Source of the DNA: Prochlorococcus sp. AG-402-O16
GTDB lineage: Bacteria > Cyanobacteriota > Cyanobacteriia > PCC-6307 > Cyanobiaceae
Assembly: GCA_003216415.1 (NCBI GenBank)
Contig: QCIY01000001.1
Coordinates: 62,001 to 126,000, forward strand
Length of the DNA: 64,000 nucleotides
Direction: 5' to 3'
Positions 1 through 9,262 of this stretch are shown in pieces. The position numbers and the translations under genes were made by a program. The stretch's first letter is position 1. The number at the start of each line of letters is the position of its first letter. The notes below the pieces were generated by a model. That model made no database searches. It was not told the DNA's origin and was given only the letters and a program-made list of their open reading frames with translations.

Positions 1-49
1 ACAATTAGGTTCTAGATCCAATATTGATCTTAAAGAGCTAATAAAATAA
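1..49 (+). CDS. 3' end of an upstream gene (partial)
   Basis: An open frame enters from the left edge and ends at the TAA at 47-49. Only 15 residues are visible, ending in LKELIK. It converges on cutA with six bases between the stops. The ending is reminiscent of PfkB-type sugar or adenosine kinases, but 15 residues cannot support a family call; I leave the product unnamed. Confidence 0.5.
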   Translation, partial: QLGSRSNIDLKELIK

Positions 50-55
50 ATTTAA

Positions 56-361
56 TTAAATCATCTTATTCAACCATTCATAATATTTCATCTCAGAATT
101 ATATTTTTTATAAATAATTTGAGGAACATCATATGTGGAAATTTGATGCAAAAAATTAATTAAATCATCTTTAAATTCTGGTTTACTTTTTATCGTGATT
201 TCAAACTCTTTAGTTTCTTCAATTTGATCGTCCCACATATAAATTGAAAAAATTTGCTTAATCGAAACACAAGCTGCAATTTTTTTTTGTAAGAGTAACT
301 TAGCCAGTCGCAAAGCATTTGTTTTACTTGATTCAGTTGTGAGCATAATTAATACTTCCAT
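56..361 (-). CDS. cutA: CutA1-type divalent cation tolerance protein
   Basis: At 101 residues this is the usual size of CutA1, a small trimeric ferredoxin-like protein whose exact role (copper tolerance was the original proposal) is unsettled. Seen in the sequence: an early TTES segment followed by a helix with LAKLLLQKKIAACVSI, then YMWDDQIEETKEFEITIKS, and a C-terminal YDVPQIIY segment; these are the three hallmark stretches of the family. It lies just downstream of cobK on the same strand (13 bases), so the two may be co-transcribed. No signal peptide is visible, so a cytoplasmic location is inferred. Confidence 0.9.
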   Translation of the reverse strand: MEVLIMLTTESSKTNALRLAKLLLQKKIAACVSIKQIFSIYMWDDQIEETKEFEITIKSKPEFKDDLINFLHQISTYDVPQIIYKKYNSEMKYYEWLNKMI

Positions 362-374
362 AATTCATTAAAAA

Positions 375-1172
375 TCAAAATTTTCTAATTATGTGATCTA
401 TCAAATGGTCGTATTGATTGAAAGAGCAAGAATACTCGTTTTTAAATTTTGGCCTTTTAACCAAAAATAACTTCATTTTACTTCCAGAGATAATATTTTC
501 CCAGTTTTTCTGAGAATAACTTCCAGACTCTCTGCAAAGTACATAATCTATACCCCAAAAATCACAAAGTTTTTTTTCTAAAATGCTTTCTTCACTTTTA
601 CTTGGTTCAAGTATTGCTATATTTGAATTTTTCATACATGATCCAAACGCTTTGGTTATGCTTTCATGAGTCGGAAGTATTCTTGCATATACGTTTGCTC
701 CACAATTCATATAATAATTAGCAGTATTATTAAGAAATCTAGATCCTATTGCTAGAAGAATGTTCTTATTTTTTAAATCAGCTTCATTGATGGCCTTTAA
801 ATCATCAATATAATTAAAATTATTAGAGTTATTCTCAAGAGATTTTCTCTCAAATGTTAGAAGAGGTGTATTAATTTCTTGACATGCATCATTGAGATTT
901 TCAGAAATTATTACTGCAAAAGGATGAGTAGCATCTACAACCCATTTAATTTTATTTTTTTCTATGAAATTTATTATTTCACCTTTATTATTTAATTTGC
1001 CCGTAATGATATGTAACTTTGGATTTTTGATATAAGTTTGACCTGCCCTATAAGTTAAAACACTTGCAAAAACTGAAAATTTAAGTTCAAGAAGCCTATT
1101 CGCTATTACAGGTCCATCCGAAGTCCCTGATAGGATCCAAACATTTTCGTAGCAATTTTCTTGATTCTGCAT
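375..1172 (-). CDS. cobK: Precorrin-6A reductase (CobK/CbiJ)
   Basis: Catalyses the NAD(P)H-dependent reduction of precorrin-6A (or its cobalt form) in the corrin pathway. The 265-residue protein starts with a short lead and then WILSGTSDGP, the nucleotide-binding motif typical of CobK, followed by VVDATHPFA near residues 99-107, another family hallmark. Other B12 genes in this window are unlinked: cobM at 38.3 kb and a CobT-like gene at 57.8 kb. It diverges from ssb with only 28 bases between start codons, so the two promoters must overlap or lie inside the opposite gene. Picocyanobacteria make pseudocobalamin, which needs this step. Confidence 0.9.
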   Translation of the reverse strand: MQNQENCYENVWILSGTSDGPVIANRLLELKFSVFASVLTYRAGQTYIKNPKLHIITGKLNNKGEIINFIEKNKIKWVVDATHPFAVIISENLNDACQEINTPLLTFERKSLENNSNNFNYIDDLKAINEADLKNKNILLAIGSRFLNNTANYYMNCGANVYARILPTHESITKAFGSCMKNSNIAILEPSKSEESILEKKLCDFWGIDYVLCRESGSYSQKNWENIISGSKMKLFLVKRPKFKNEYSCSFNQYDHLIDHIIRKF

Positions 1173-1200
1173 CAGTATGTCATTAATTAAATAGATAGAA

Positions 1201-1626
1201 ATGAATCATTGTTTAATTCAAGCGGTAATTAATAGCGCTCCCGAAATGAGGTATACAAAAGAAAACCAAACTCCAATTGCAGAAATGCTTGTTAATTTTA
1301 AAGGATTACGTAGTGAAGATCCAACCAGAGAACTAAAAATTTTAGGATGGGGAAATATTGCACAAGCAATGATAGCCGAACTAAAGCAGGGGCAAAATAT
1401 TGTTATTGAGGGACGTCTTAGAATGAATACTATCACTAGAAAAGACGGTACAAAAGAAAAGCAACCAGAATTGACAGCTTCAAAGATTCATCAAATAGCA
1501 GCAATTGACGTTATTAAATCTGATCAGAAAGAAAATAAAGGGTCATTTGATAAAAAAGAAAATACCAAAAATTCCAATTGGGATAGCTCACCTTTAGTCC
1601 CAGAAGTTGACGAAATACCTTTTTAA
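1201..1626 (+). CDS. ssb: Single-stranded DNA-binding protein
   Basis: Binds and protects single-stranded DNA in replication, repair and recombination, and recruits partners through its acidic tail. Residues 1 to about 100 form the OB-fold, with ILGWGNIAQAM and the IEGRLRM strand visible. A charged linker follows, and the protein ends in EVDEIPF, the partner-binding tip. At 141 residues it is of normal cyanobacterial length. The gene diverges from cobK and converges on a 65-codon gene whose stop lies one base away. Confidence 0.95.
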   Translation: MNHCLIQAVINSAPEMRYTKENQTPIAEMLVNFKGLRSEDPTRELKILGWGNIAQAMIAELKQGQNIVIEGRLRMNTITRKDGTKEKQPELTASKIHQIAAIDVIKSDQKENKGSFDKKENTKNSNWDSSPLVPEVDEIPF

Positions 1627-1627
1627 A

Positions 1628-1825
1628 TCAAATATCAACATTATTTTCTTGAACACCTATAATTAATTTGCTTATTTTTCTTTCAAGCTCAGCAAGTTCG
1701 CTCCTAATTTCTGGCCATTTACCCTTATCAAGATTTTCTAAGAGCCATGCTCTATCTTGATCAAGCTTTAAAATTAAATCACCTTGATTTGCAATATTAG
1801 GGTCTTGCATAATACTTTTTAGCAC
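1628..1825 (-). CDS. Small conserved-looking protein, unknown function
   Basis: A 65-residue soluble protein that I cannot assign to a named family. It is charged and helix-prone, with DQDRAWLLENLDKGKWPEIR and a following leucine/lysine-rich helix that could be a coiled coil. An internal Met at residue 6 (codon at 1808-1810) is an alternative start. It is packed tightly between the ssb stop and the divergent start of the DUF2854 gene, leaving 27 bases upstream. The composition resembles real proteins of this genome rather than a shadow frame, and no longer frame competes for the interval. Confidence 0.6.
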   Translation of the reverse strand: MLKSIMQDPNIANQGDLILKLDQDRAWLLENLDKGKWPEIRSELAELERKISKLIIGVQENNVDI

Positions 1826-1852
1826 ATTTAAAAACCATTTTACTAAATCAAA

Positions 1853-2383
1853 ATGAAGAAATACTTATCACCTGGAAACTTAATCGTATCTATTGGAGGT
1901 ATATTAGCTTTTATTGGAATGACTGCTTATTTTACAGACTCAGTAAACTTAAGTGTGCCTACTTTTTTTTATGGAGTACCTATTTTTCTGATTGGATTAG
2001 GTTTAAAGACTTCAGAAATACCTCCTGCAGAATTATTTGACAAGACAAATTTTGCAACAAATAGATTTAATAGACCGAAAGAATTAACAGCACTCGTTAA
2101 AGATGTTACAAGATGGAGATATGGGATAAAAGCTCATCTTGAATCGTCATTAGAATCTTTAAATTTGTGGGACGAAGATAACCCACCTCAACTAAAAGAA
2201 ATAGAAGAAATTACGAAGGAAGAGAAAAATGGTCTCAGAATGCGTTTCGAATTAAATGCTGTTCCTCTAGAAAAATGGATAGAGAAACAAGAAAGATTAA
2301 ACCGATTTTTCGTTAAAGGTCTTGAATCAGAATTTATTATCGACGATAATAAAAAGGAATTTGATTTTATTCTCTTTTATTAA
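1853..2383 (+). CDS. DUF2854 family membrane-anchored protein
   Basis: A 176-residue protein with two N-terminal hydrophobic segments (about residues 8-27 and 34-50) followed by a hydrophilic domain. The pattern LSPGNLIVSIGGILAFIG, then a PTFFYGVPIFLIGLGLK segment and PPAEL, is that of DUF2854, a family shared by cyanobacteria and plastids with no firmly known role. A membrane location with a cytoplasmic C-terminal domain is inferred. It precedes argB by 64 bases on the same strand. Confidence 0.8.
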   Translation: MKKYLSPGNLIVSIGGILAFIGMTAYFTDSVNLSVPTFFYGVPIFLIGLGLKTSEIPPAELFDKTNFATNRFNRPKELTALVKDVTRWRYGIKAHLESSLESLNLWDEDNPPQLKEIEEITKEEKNGLRMRFELNAVPLEKWIEKQERLNRFFVKGLESEFIIDDNKKEFDFILFY

Positions 2384-2447
2384 ATATAATTATATATTTG
2401 TAAAAACCTAACTTCTTAATTCAATAAAGTTTTAATGATTTTTAGTA

Positions 2448-3299
2448 ATGAATGATTCTAAAAGAGTATCAATATTAAGTGAAGCACTTCCATATATACA
2501 AAGTTTCTCAGGTAGAAAAATTGTTATAAAGTATGGTGGTTCTATCATGGAAGAGAATAATTTAAAAAAGGCTTTTTTTAGAGATGTAGCTCTTTTATCA
2601 AGCGTAGGAGTATGCCCAATAGTAATTCATGGAGGTGGGCCCGAAATTAATAGTTGGTTAAAAAAATTAGAAATATCGCCTAAATTTGAAAATGGATTAA
2701 GAATTACTGATCAAAAAACAATGGAAATTGTCGAGATGGTTCTTATGGGGCGGGTCAATAAACAAATTGTGAAAGGGATTAATAAAACTGGATCCCTAGC
2801 TGTAGGTATATCGGGTCTTGATGGGAACTTAATTCAATCCAGAGAATTAGGAGATGGTAGCCATGGTTTGGTGGGGGAGGTCACAAAAATCAATCCGGAG
2901 ATATTAGAGCCTCTTATTTCTAAAGGTTATATACCTATTATTTCTAGTATTGGATCAACCATAGAGGGCATTTCACATAATATTAATGCAGATTTTGTCG
3001 CTGGAGAAATCGCTGCCGCAATAAATGCAGAAAAACTTATACTTCTTACTGACACTCAAGGAATTTTAAACGAAAAAGATAACAAAAATAGTCTTGTTGA
3101 AAAAATTAATCTTAAAGAAGCAAGAGATATTATTGATAAAAAAATTGTCACTGAAGGTATGATTCCAAAGACAGAATGCTGTATAAGAGCTTTGGCTCAA
3201 GGAGTCAAAGCAGCTCATATAATCGATGGACGAATAGAACATTCATTACTTCTTGAAATTTTCACAAATTCTGGAATTGGAACAATGATAGTTGCCTAA
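2448..3299 (+). CDS. argB: Acetylglutamate kinase
   Basis: Phosphorylates N-acetylglutamate with ATP, the second step of arginine biosynthesis and the PII-regulated step in cyanobacteria. At 283 residues the length is normal. The amino-acid-kinase landmarks are visible: KYGGSIM near the N-terminus (phosphate binding), [10 protein letters not shown] around residues 60-70 (substrate and catalysis), GISGLDGNL in the middle, and EGMIPK near residue 240. Three bases separate its stop from the next gene, so translation of the two may be coupled. No PII gene is present in the window. Confidence 0.97.
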   Translation: MNDSKRVSILSEALPYIQSFSGRKIVIKYGGSIMEENNLKKAFFRDVALLSSVGVCPIVIHGGGPEINSWLKKLEISPKFENGLRITDQKTMEIVEMVLMGRVNKQIVKGINKTGSLAVGISGLDGNLIQSRELGDGSHGLVGEVTKINPEILEPLISKGYIPIISSIGSTIEGISHNINADFVAGEIAAAINAEKLILLTDTQGILNEKDNKNSLVEKINLKEARDIIDKKIVTEGMIPKTECCIRALAQGVKAAHIIDGRIEHSLLLEIFTNSGIGTMIVA

Positions 3300-3302
3300 C
3301 TT

Positions 3303-4412
3303 ATGAAAACTTATGAGCAGGTTTTAGAAACAGTAGAACTTGCTTTAGCTAAAGGCGAATATCATTATTGCATTGAATTTCTTTCACCTATAGTGAAATC
3401 ATTCCCTTTATCAAGTAAAGAGGGGGTAAATTTAAGAACAATTTTAATTACTGCTCTTTGTGGTATCAATAATAAAGAGGAGGCAAAAAGATTTTGTAAA
3501 GAACTTCTTAAATCTTACGATAATAAGACAAGAGAAAACGCAAAATATTTAATGGAGGTTATAGATTCTCCTGATATTAAAAAACCAGAAAATTGGAATG
3601 TCAAGTTTGAATGCGACCCATCACTAAATAAAAAATCTCTTAGTTCACTGCGCAAGAAAAAAAAAGTATTGGAGGTAAAGAAATTTATCAACGTTACTGA
3701 TACTCCAACTGGTGCTACAAGAACATTTCAGAAAGGCTTTTCACTGATAATTTTTTTAATACTATTGTTATTAATTCCACTGTTAAGTGGTTGCGTTAAA
3801 GTTGAAAATACCCTGGATATTAGTGAACTAGATTCTATAACTAATAATCTAGTTATAGAGAGTAAATACATTAAAAAATTCCCTTGGCAGATAAAATTTG
3901 AAGAGAAAATTAAAGATATTTTTCCTGATGCAGAAGTTGCGCAAGAAGAATCAACTTTTTCTCTGAAAAATAAAAATCTCAATCTAGAAAATACAAAGCA
4001 AGTTCTAAAAATAATCCAAAATACCGCAGGGGAGTTAGCGAGAGAATCAACCAATATAGAAATTAATACTACTCAAAAAAACTTCATTTTTTTTAAAAAA
4101 TATTTTTATAGAGTGGATCTAGATCTTAAGTCTATTCAAAGTGTTGATAATTTAGAACTTATTTTTAAAATCATTCACCCAAACAAAGTTACCCTTACTA
4201 GTAAAAATAAATCAAATATCGACATAGAAAGAAATCTAATAATTTGGAATTTAAATCTTGGTCAAATGAATAGTCTTGAATTTTCTTTCTGGAGCTGGAA
4301 CAAATTGTTGATTGGGATATCTATTATTTTAATAATAATAATATTAGCTTATTCATTAAGATTCAATAGATTTATGTTAGGTACAGATTTGCCTCAACTT
4401 CCAGCAGACTAA
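3303..4412 (+). CDS. TPR-like / DUF3153 membrane protein
   Basis: A 369-residue protein that joins two parts. Residues 1 to about 100 are helical with TPR-like spacing (ALAKGEYHYCIEFL and a second helix pair around residues 45-70). A basic linker follows, then a hydrophobic segment at about residues 146-162 ending in LLSGC, which looks like a lipobox although it is in mid-protein. The remaining part, with CVKVENTLDIS at its start and a C-terminal membrane segment near residues 335-354, matches DUF3153 of cyanobacteria. The C-terminal domain would face the periplasm or lumen and the N-terminal part the cytoplasm. Function unknown. It is the likely second gene of an argB unit and abuts the priA stop codon. 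Confidence 0.7.
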   Translation: MKTYEQVLETVELALAKGEYHYCIEFLSPIVKSFPLSSKEGVNLRTILITALCGINNKEEAKRFCKELLKSYDNKTRENAKYLMEVIDSPDIKKPENWNVKFECDPSLNKKSLSSLRKKKKVLEVKKFINVTDTPTGATRTFQKGFSLIIFLILLLLIPLLSGCVKVENTLDISELDSITNNLVIESKYIKKFPWQIKFEEKIKDIFPDAEVAQEESTFSLKNKNLNLENTKQVLKIIQNTAGELARESTNIEINTTQKNFIFFKKYFYRVDLDLKSIQSVDNLELIFKIIHPNKVTLTSKNKSNIDIERNLIIWNLNLGQMNSLEFSFWSWNKLLIGISIILIIIILAYSLRFNRFMLGTDLPQLPAD

Positions 4413-6689
4413 TCACAACTCTGCGGGATTAACATCAATGGTTAAAAAAACATTTTTTGGAATAAGTTTCCATATTAATGCCCTTTCTGGCAAAGGGATC
4501 TTTGAACCTTCAGGACCATGCATTAATATCTGCCATCTAAATTTTTTCCCAACTTTAGCAATTAAGCTAGGGGCAGGTCCAATTAATTTCCAGTTATTTT
4601 TTTCACAAAAATTTAGCAGATATTTTGCTACTTTAATTGCAACTAATTCTGTTAATTCAAAATTTTCGCCAGATAATTTTAGTAGGCAAACCTGACAGAA
4701 TGGGAATAAATTAGCATCTTTCCTCAATTTCGAAGTTTCAGTCAAAAATCTTTCGTAATTTCTTTTCTGAAGGTACGAAATTACAGGATGGTTAGGTTTA
4801 TATGTTTGAAAAATAACTTTTCCTTTTTTTTGAGCTCTGCCTGCTCTTCCAGCTAATTGTAAAAACAATTGTAATGATTTTTCTTCTGCTGAAATATCTG
4901 GACGATGAAGCAAACCATCTGCTGCGATAACTACTGAAAGAGTAATATTCGGGATGTCAATCCCTTTCGCTAACATTTGAGTCCCTACAAGAATATCAGC
5001 ATCACCTTTAGAAAACTTTGAAAGAATATCTCTATGACCATCCTTACTTGATGTTGTATCTCGATCAAATCGAAGAACTCTTAAGTCAGGAAATTCTTCA
5101 TTTAAAAACTCCATAACTCTTTGAGTTCCTATACCAAAAGGCTTGAAAGCAGTAGAATTACAATCTGGACAATGATTGATAAGTCTCGATTTATGCTCAC
5201 ACCAATGACAACTTAACCATTTTTTTCCTTGTGAACCGAGATGAACAGATAAAGGAATGTCGCAGTTTGGACAATTAATTAAGTAACCACAATTTCTACA
5301 ACTTAAAAAACCACTATGTCCCCTTCTAGGGATCAAAATTATTGCTTGTTCATTTTTTAAGCGTAGTTGGGGAAGCAATTTTAATAATTCATCGGAAAAA
5401 ATTTTCATATTTCCTTTCTTAAATTCATCACGCATATCAACAATTCTTATTTCAGGCATTTCATTCTTAGATATCCTTTGAATCATTCGTACTAATTTAA
5501 AATTCTTTTCATAAATACATTTTTTCCAAGTCTGCATTGATGGAGTTGCGCTTCCAAAAATTAGCTTTGCAGAATTCCTTTTTACTATTTCAATAGCAAC
5601 CTCTCTCGCGTCATAACAAGGCATAGGGCTATCTTGTTTATATGAAACATCATGTTCTTCATCCATTATTACTAATCCTAAATTTTTAATTGGAAGAAAT
5701 ACTGCTGACCTTGTTCCTATGACTATTAAGGGTTCATTAGTATTGGTGATTTTCTTCCAAACTAAAGTTCTATGACTTGAAGAGCAGTTACTATGATATT
5801 CATAAACAACATTATTAAATCGGCCACTAAATCTATCAATAAGTTGAGGAATCAGGCCAATTTCTGGGGCAAGTATTAAACAACTTTTTTTATTAAGCAA
5901 TTGTTCTTCAGACATTCTCATATAAACTTCTGTTTTACCAGAACCTGTTTCACCCCAAAGCATTAAAACATGTCCAGGTTTCATTGCTTGAAATTCTTGA
6001 AATGCAATTTTCTGCTCACTTGTAAGATTTGGTTTTTTTATTACCCCAAGATGATTTGAAAGGAAATTTAATTTAGGACCTATTGTTTTTTTTCTTTTCG
6101 ATTTAACAAGATAATTTTTACTAACCATTGAGTTAATTAGAGTGTAGTTAAAACCCGACTTAATTAATTCACTTTGCCAATTACCTTTTTTGGGCAAAGT
6201 ATTTATTAATAAAAATTCTTTCTTGGTAAATTTATTTTTCCTTATATCTAATTCTTTCTTGGTTCCAATCCAAATTTGATCTTTTAAACCCTGAGGAATT
6301 TTCTTATGTTTACCAATCCAACCTGGTGGGAATGCCGTTTTAAACATCTTTAAATTACTAACCATATAAAAAGAAGCTAAGGACTCTATAAATTCTCTCC
6401 AGCTATCATCTATTATTTTTTTCTGCAAAATACTTTCAACAGACAAATATTTTATACTTTTTCTTTCACTAATAATTTTTTCATCTTTATTAATTTTCGA
6501 AAAGTTTTCTTTGGAGATCACCAACCCATTTAATAACCTCCCTCTTAGTTTTACAGTTACGATATCACCAACTTCTACGCCAAGATCATTTCCATCTAAA
6601 TAGTAAAAGCCATCACTAACATTGCCTAAATCAAGCAAAACCTCAAATTTAAAAAAGATCTTTGATAACTGATTACTTGCCGGCTTCAA
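4413..6689 (-). CDS. priA: Primosomal protein N' (replication restart helicase PriA)
   Basis: A superfamily 2 DNA helicase that recognises stalled forks and reloads the replisome. The 758-residue protein has an N-terminal 3'-end-binding region, a Walker A motif GETGSGKTEVY near residue 245, a DEEH box, and the zinc-binding insertion with CRNCGYLINCPNC, CHWCEH and CPDC between about residues 463 and 520. The helicase C-terminal motif AGRAGRAQKKGKV is also present. The start used is TTG, because the frame reads MKPASNQ from there and no ATG lies upstream in frame. A 28-codon ORF just upstream ends in a TGA that overlaps this TTG. Confidence 0.96.
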   Translation of the reverse strand: MKPASNQLSKIFFKFEVLLDLGNVSDGFYYLDGNDLGVEVGDIVTVKLRGRLLNGLVISKENFSKINKDEKIISERKSIKYLSVESILQKKIIDDSWREFIESLASFYMVSNLKMFKTAFPPGWIGKHKKIPQGLKDQIWIGTKKELDIRKNKFTKKEFLLINTLPKKGNWQSELIKSGFNYTLINSMVSKNYLVKSKRKKTIGPKLNFLSNHLGVIKKPNLTSEQKIAFQEFQAMKPGHVLMLWGETGSGKTEVYMRMSEEQLLNKKSCLILAPEIGLIPQLIDRFSGRFNNVVYEYHSNCSSSHRTLVWKKITNTNEPLIVIGTRSAVFLPIKNLGLVIMDEEHDVSYKQDSPMPCYDAREVAIEIVKRNSAKLIFGSATPSMQTWKKCIYEKNFKLVRMIQRISKNEMPEIRIVDMRDEFKKGNMKIFSDELLKLLPQLRLKNEQAIILIPRRGHSGFLSCRNCGYLINCPNCDIPLSVHLGSQGKKWLSCHWCEHKSRLINHCPDCNSTAFKPFGIGTQRVMEFLNEEFPDLRVLRFDRDTTSSKDGHRDILSKFSKGDADILVGTQMLAKGIDIPNITLSVVIAADGLLHRPDISAEEKSLQLFLQLAGRAGRAQKKGKVIFQTYKPNHPVISYLQKRNYERFLTETSKLRKDANLFPFCQVCLLKLSGENFELTELVAIKVAKYLLNFCEKNNWKLIGPAPSLIAKVGKKFRWQILMHGPEGSKIPLPERALIWKLIPKNVFLTIDVNPAEL

Positions 6690-6772
6690 AACTTTTTCTT
6701 AGTATTGGATTGTTGAACATTCCACAAAGTGTTTTTTGCACATTGTAAGTATCCTGCTCTTAAGGAAGACAT
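6686..6772 (-). CDS. Candidate 28-codon small ORF overlapping the priA start
   Basis: An ATG at 6770-6772 opens a 28-residue frame beginning MSSLRAGYLQCAKNTLW and ending KKKF. Its TGA stop shares bases with the TTG start of priA (TTGA), the geometry of translational coupling. It has ordinary amino-acid composition, but nothing independent shows that it is translated. It could be a leader peptide or simply chance. Confidence 0.25.
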   Translation of the reverse strand: MSSLRAGYLQCAKNTLWNVQQSNTKKKF

Positions 6773-7012
6773 GAAGCTTGGATCATTGAGTTAAAATTCA
6801 AAAACTGATCTGCCTGTCTGAGAAATCCCAAGACTTTTTACTTTAGGTAATCTATAGCACTATTAAAATTTTTCAACAATTTAGAAAAACTTTTTTTATT
6901 CACATTTTGTGAAAAAGTTCTTTAAACATTAATTGGGTTTTACTACTAAATGTACAAATTAGCCCTAAATAAAATTTTATCTAGTTAAATTCACCGTAGA
7001 AAGGAGTCTATT
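6690..7012. other. Intergenic region between divergent priA and sigA
   Basis: At 323 bases this is the longest gene-free stretch of the window. It holds the candidate 28-codon ORF described above near its left end. At 6899-6913 it has a perfect inverted repeat (TTCACA, three T, TGTGAA) that can be extended by flanking T and A tracts into a longer hairpin about 100 bases before the sigA start. The right end carries a strong ribosome binding site. I could not place promoters with confidence; both the priA and sigA promoters are expected here. Confidence 0.6.
7000..7006 (+). promoter_or_regulatory. Strong ribosome binding site of sigA
   Basis: The run AAAGGAG ends six bases before the ATG at 7013. 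It is the clearest Shine-Dalgarno sequence in the window, and it fixes the sigA start in a genome where many genes lack such a site. Confidence 0.8.
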
Positions 7013-8194
7013 ATGTGTCCAGTCGCAGCAGAATCTAAGAATTCTCAACCTAGCTCAAAAAAAAAGATTAATAAAAAAATTAATACCGATTTAGAAACAG
7101 TAATTGAAGAGCAGAGTAAAAAAAATAGTCAAAATTTACAGTCATCTTCAAATTTAAACGCAAGTAATTTAGAAAATAATAATGAATTTAGTGAATCTGA
7201 GGAAGAAGATAAAGGACTTGGTAACATAAAGCTTGGGCCAAAAGGTATATATACTGAAGATTCAATAAGAGTTTACCTCCAAGAGATTGGAAGAATTAGA
7301 CTTTTAAGACCAGATGAAGAAATTGAACTTGCAAGAAAAATTGCTGATCTACTCCAATTAGAAGAACTAGCAACCCAATATGAATCAGAAAAAGGGCATT
7401 TCCCATCCGTTAGAGAATGGGCAGAATTAATAGATATGCCTCTTTCTAAATTCAGAAGAAGACTACTTTTAGGAAGAAGAGCTAAAGAAAAAATGGTTCA
7501 ATCAAATTTAAGATTGGTTGTTTCCATAGCAAAAAAATATATGAATAGAGGTTTATCATTTCAAGACCTAATTCAAGAAGGAAGTTTGGGTCTGATTAGG
7601 GCAGCTGAAAAATTTGACCACGAAAAAGGTTACAAATTTTCTACTTATGCTACCTGGTGGATTCGCCAAGCCATTACTAGAGCAATCGCAGATCAAAGTA
7701 GGACTATAAGATTACCAGTTCATTTATATGAGACAATATCCAGAATTAAAAAAACCACAAAAGTTCTTAGCCAAGAATTCGGAAGAAAGCCAAGTGAAGA
7801 AGAAATAGCCGAGAGTATGGAAATGACCATTGAAAAATTAAGATTTATTGCCAAAAGTGCTCAGCTACCTATTTCTCTAGAAACTCCTATAGGTAAAGAA
7901 GAAGACTCAAGACTTGGAGACTTTATAGAGGCAGATATAGAAAATCCCGAGCAAGATGTCTCTAAAACTCTTTTAAGAGAAGATTTAGAAGGAGTCTTAG
8001 CAACTCTAAGTCCGAGGGAAAGAGATGTACTTAGATTGAGATATGGAATTGATGATGGAAGAATGAAAACTCTTGAAGAAATTGGACAGATTTTTGATGT
8101 AACTAGAGAAAGAATTAGACAAATTGAAGCAAAAGCTCTTAGAAAACTTAGACATCCCAATCGAAATGGGGTTTTAAAAGAATATATAAAATAA
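7013..8194 (+). CDS. sigA: Principal RNA polymerase sigma factor (group 1, SigA/RpoD)
   Basis: Directs RNA polymerase to housekeeping promoters. The first 80 or so residues are a low-complexity Ser/Asn/Lys/Glu-rich extension. Region 1.2 follows ([17 protein letters not shown]), then region 2 with [17 protein letters not shown], the FQDLIQEG core-binding segment and [10 protein letters not shown] for -10 recognition, region 3, and region 4 with LRLRYGID and the helix-turn-helix [18 protein letters not shown]. At 393 residues it is normal for a cyanobacterial group 1 factor. The start is set by the AAAGGAG site. hemC follows on the same strand after 95 bases. Confidence 0.95.
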   Translation: MCPVAAESKNSQPSSKKKINKKINTDLETVIEEQSKKNSQNLQSSSNLNASNLENNNEFSESEEEDKGLGNIKLGPKGIYTEDSIRVYLQEIGRIRLLRPDEEIELARKIADLLQLEELATQYESEKGHFPSVREWAELIDMPLSKFRRRLLLGRRAKEKMVQSNLRLVVSIAKKYMNRGLSFQDLIQEGSLGLIRAAEKFDHEKGYKFSTYATWWIRQAITRAIADQSRTIRLPVHLYETISRIKKTTKVLSQEFGRKPSEEEIAESMEMTIEKLRFIAKSAQLPISLETPIGKEEDSRLGDFIEADIENPEQDVSKTLLREDLEGVLATLSPRERDVLRLRYGIDDGRMKTLEEIGQIFDVTRERIRQIEAKALRKLRHPNRNGVLKEYIK

Positions 8195-8289
8195 AAATAG
8201 TTAAATATAATTTTCAGCTTTAAAAAGTTGCAAAAGAATAGCTTAAAATATATTCGACTTATTTTAATCCAAACTCAAAATAATATTTA

Positions 8290-9246
8290 ATGACTAATTT
8301 TAAACTGAAAATAGCTAGTAGAAGAAGTAAGCTAGCCATGGTGCAAACTTTATGGGTCAAAGATCAACTAGAAAAAAATATTCCCAATTTAGAAGTTTCC
8401 ATAGAGGCCATGGCAACTCAAGGTGACAAAATTCTTGATGTGGCCTTAGCAAAAATAGGTGACAAAGGCCTATTTACAAAAGAACTTGAAGCGCAAATGC
8501 TTGTAGGCCAAGCAGATATAGCAGTACATTCTCTAAAAGATTTACCAACAAATTTGCCTAATGGACTTCAATTGGGATGTATCACAAAAAGAGAAGACCC
8601 TGCTGATGCTTTAGTAGTAAGCAAAAAAAATGATTGCTATAAACTAGAAACTTTACCTGCAGGTTCAATTGTCGGAACAAGCTCTCTTAGAAGACTTGCA
8701 CAATTAAGAAATAAGTACCCACATCTTAATTTCAAGGATATCAGAGGAAATGTTATTACAAGAATAGAAAAACTTGATGCAGGAGAATTTGATTGCATAA
8801 TTCTTGCTGCCGCTGGTTTAAAGAGATTAGGCTTTGAATCAAGAATTCATCAGATTATTCCTAATGAAATTTCCCTGCATGCCGTTGGACAAGGAGCACT
8901 AGGCATTGAATGTAAATCTGATGATAAAAAAGTTTTAGAAATCATAAATGTATTAGAAGATAAACCCACTAGTCAAAGATGTCTAGCAGAAAGGGCTTTT
9001 TTAAGAGAACTTGAAGGAGGATGCCAAGTTCCAATAGGTGTGAATAGTAGGATACAAAATGAACAACTTTATCTCACTGGAATGGTAGCCTCTCTTGATG
9101 GAGAGAGGCTTATAAAAGATCAAGTTAATGGTAATATTAATGACCCTGAACAATTAGGCATAGAATTAGCAGAAAAACTAAAGCTCCAAGGGGCGGACAA
9201 AATACTAAGCGAAATATTTGAAGAATTTAGAGAAAACAAAAATTAG
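8290..9246 (+). CDS. hemC: Porphobilinogen deaminase (hydroxymethylbilane synthase)
   Basis: Polymerises four porphobilinogens into hydroxymethylbilane, the linear precursor of heme, chlorophyll and corrins. The 318-residue protein begins [14 protein letters not shown], has [11 protein letters not shown] near residue 80, and carries [11 protein letters not shown] near residue 240, whose Cys holds the dipyrromethane cofactor. A second early tetrapyrrole gene, hemL, is 10 kb away. The stop codon lies inside an inverted repeat shared with the convergent ppa gene. Confidence 0.97.
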   Translation: MTNFKLKIASRRSKLAMVQTLWVKDQLEKNIPNLEVSIEAMATQGDKILDVALAKIGDKGLFTKELEAQMLVGQADIAVHSLKDLPTNLPNGLQLGCITKREDPADALVVSKKNDCYKLETLPAGSIVGTSSLRRLAQLRNKYPHLNFKDIRGNVITRIEKLDAGEFDCIILAAAGLKRLGFESRIHQIIPNEISLHAVGQGALGIECKSDDKKVLEIINVLEDKPTSQRCLAERAFLRELEGGCQVPIGVNSRIQNEQLYLTGMVASLDGERLIKDQVNGNINDPEQLGIELAEKLKLQGADKILSEIFEEFRENKN

Positions 9247-9262
9247 TTAATTTACTAATTTT
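9239..9262. terminator. Inverted repeat spanning the hemC and ppa stop codons
   Basis: AAAATTAGT at 9239-9247 is perfectly complementary to ACTAATTTT at 9254-9262, with a six-base loop. The left arm contains the hemC TAG, and the ppa TAA (complement) lies at the arm-loop boundary. The stem is nearly all A/T and each strand gives a U-rich arm, so a bidirectional terminator built from coding DNA is plausible; stem stability is weak. Confidence 0.5.
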
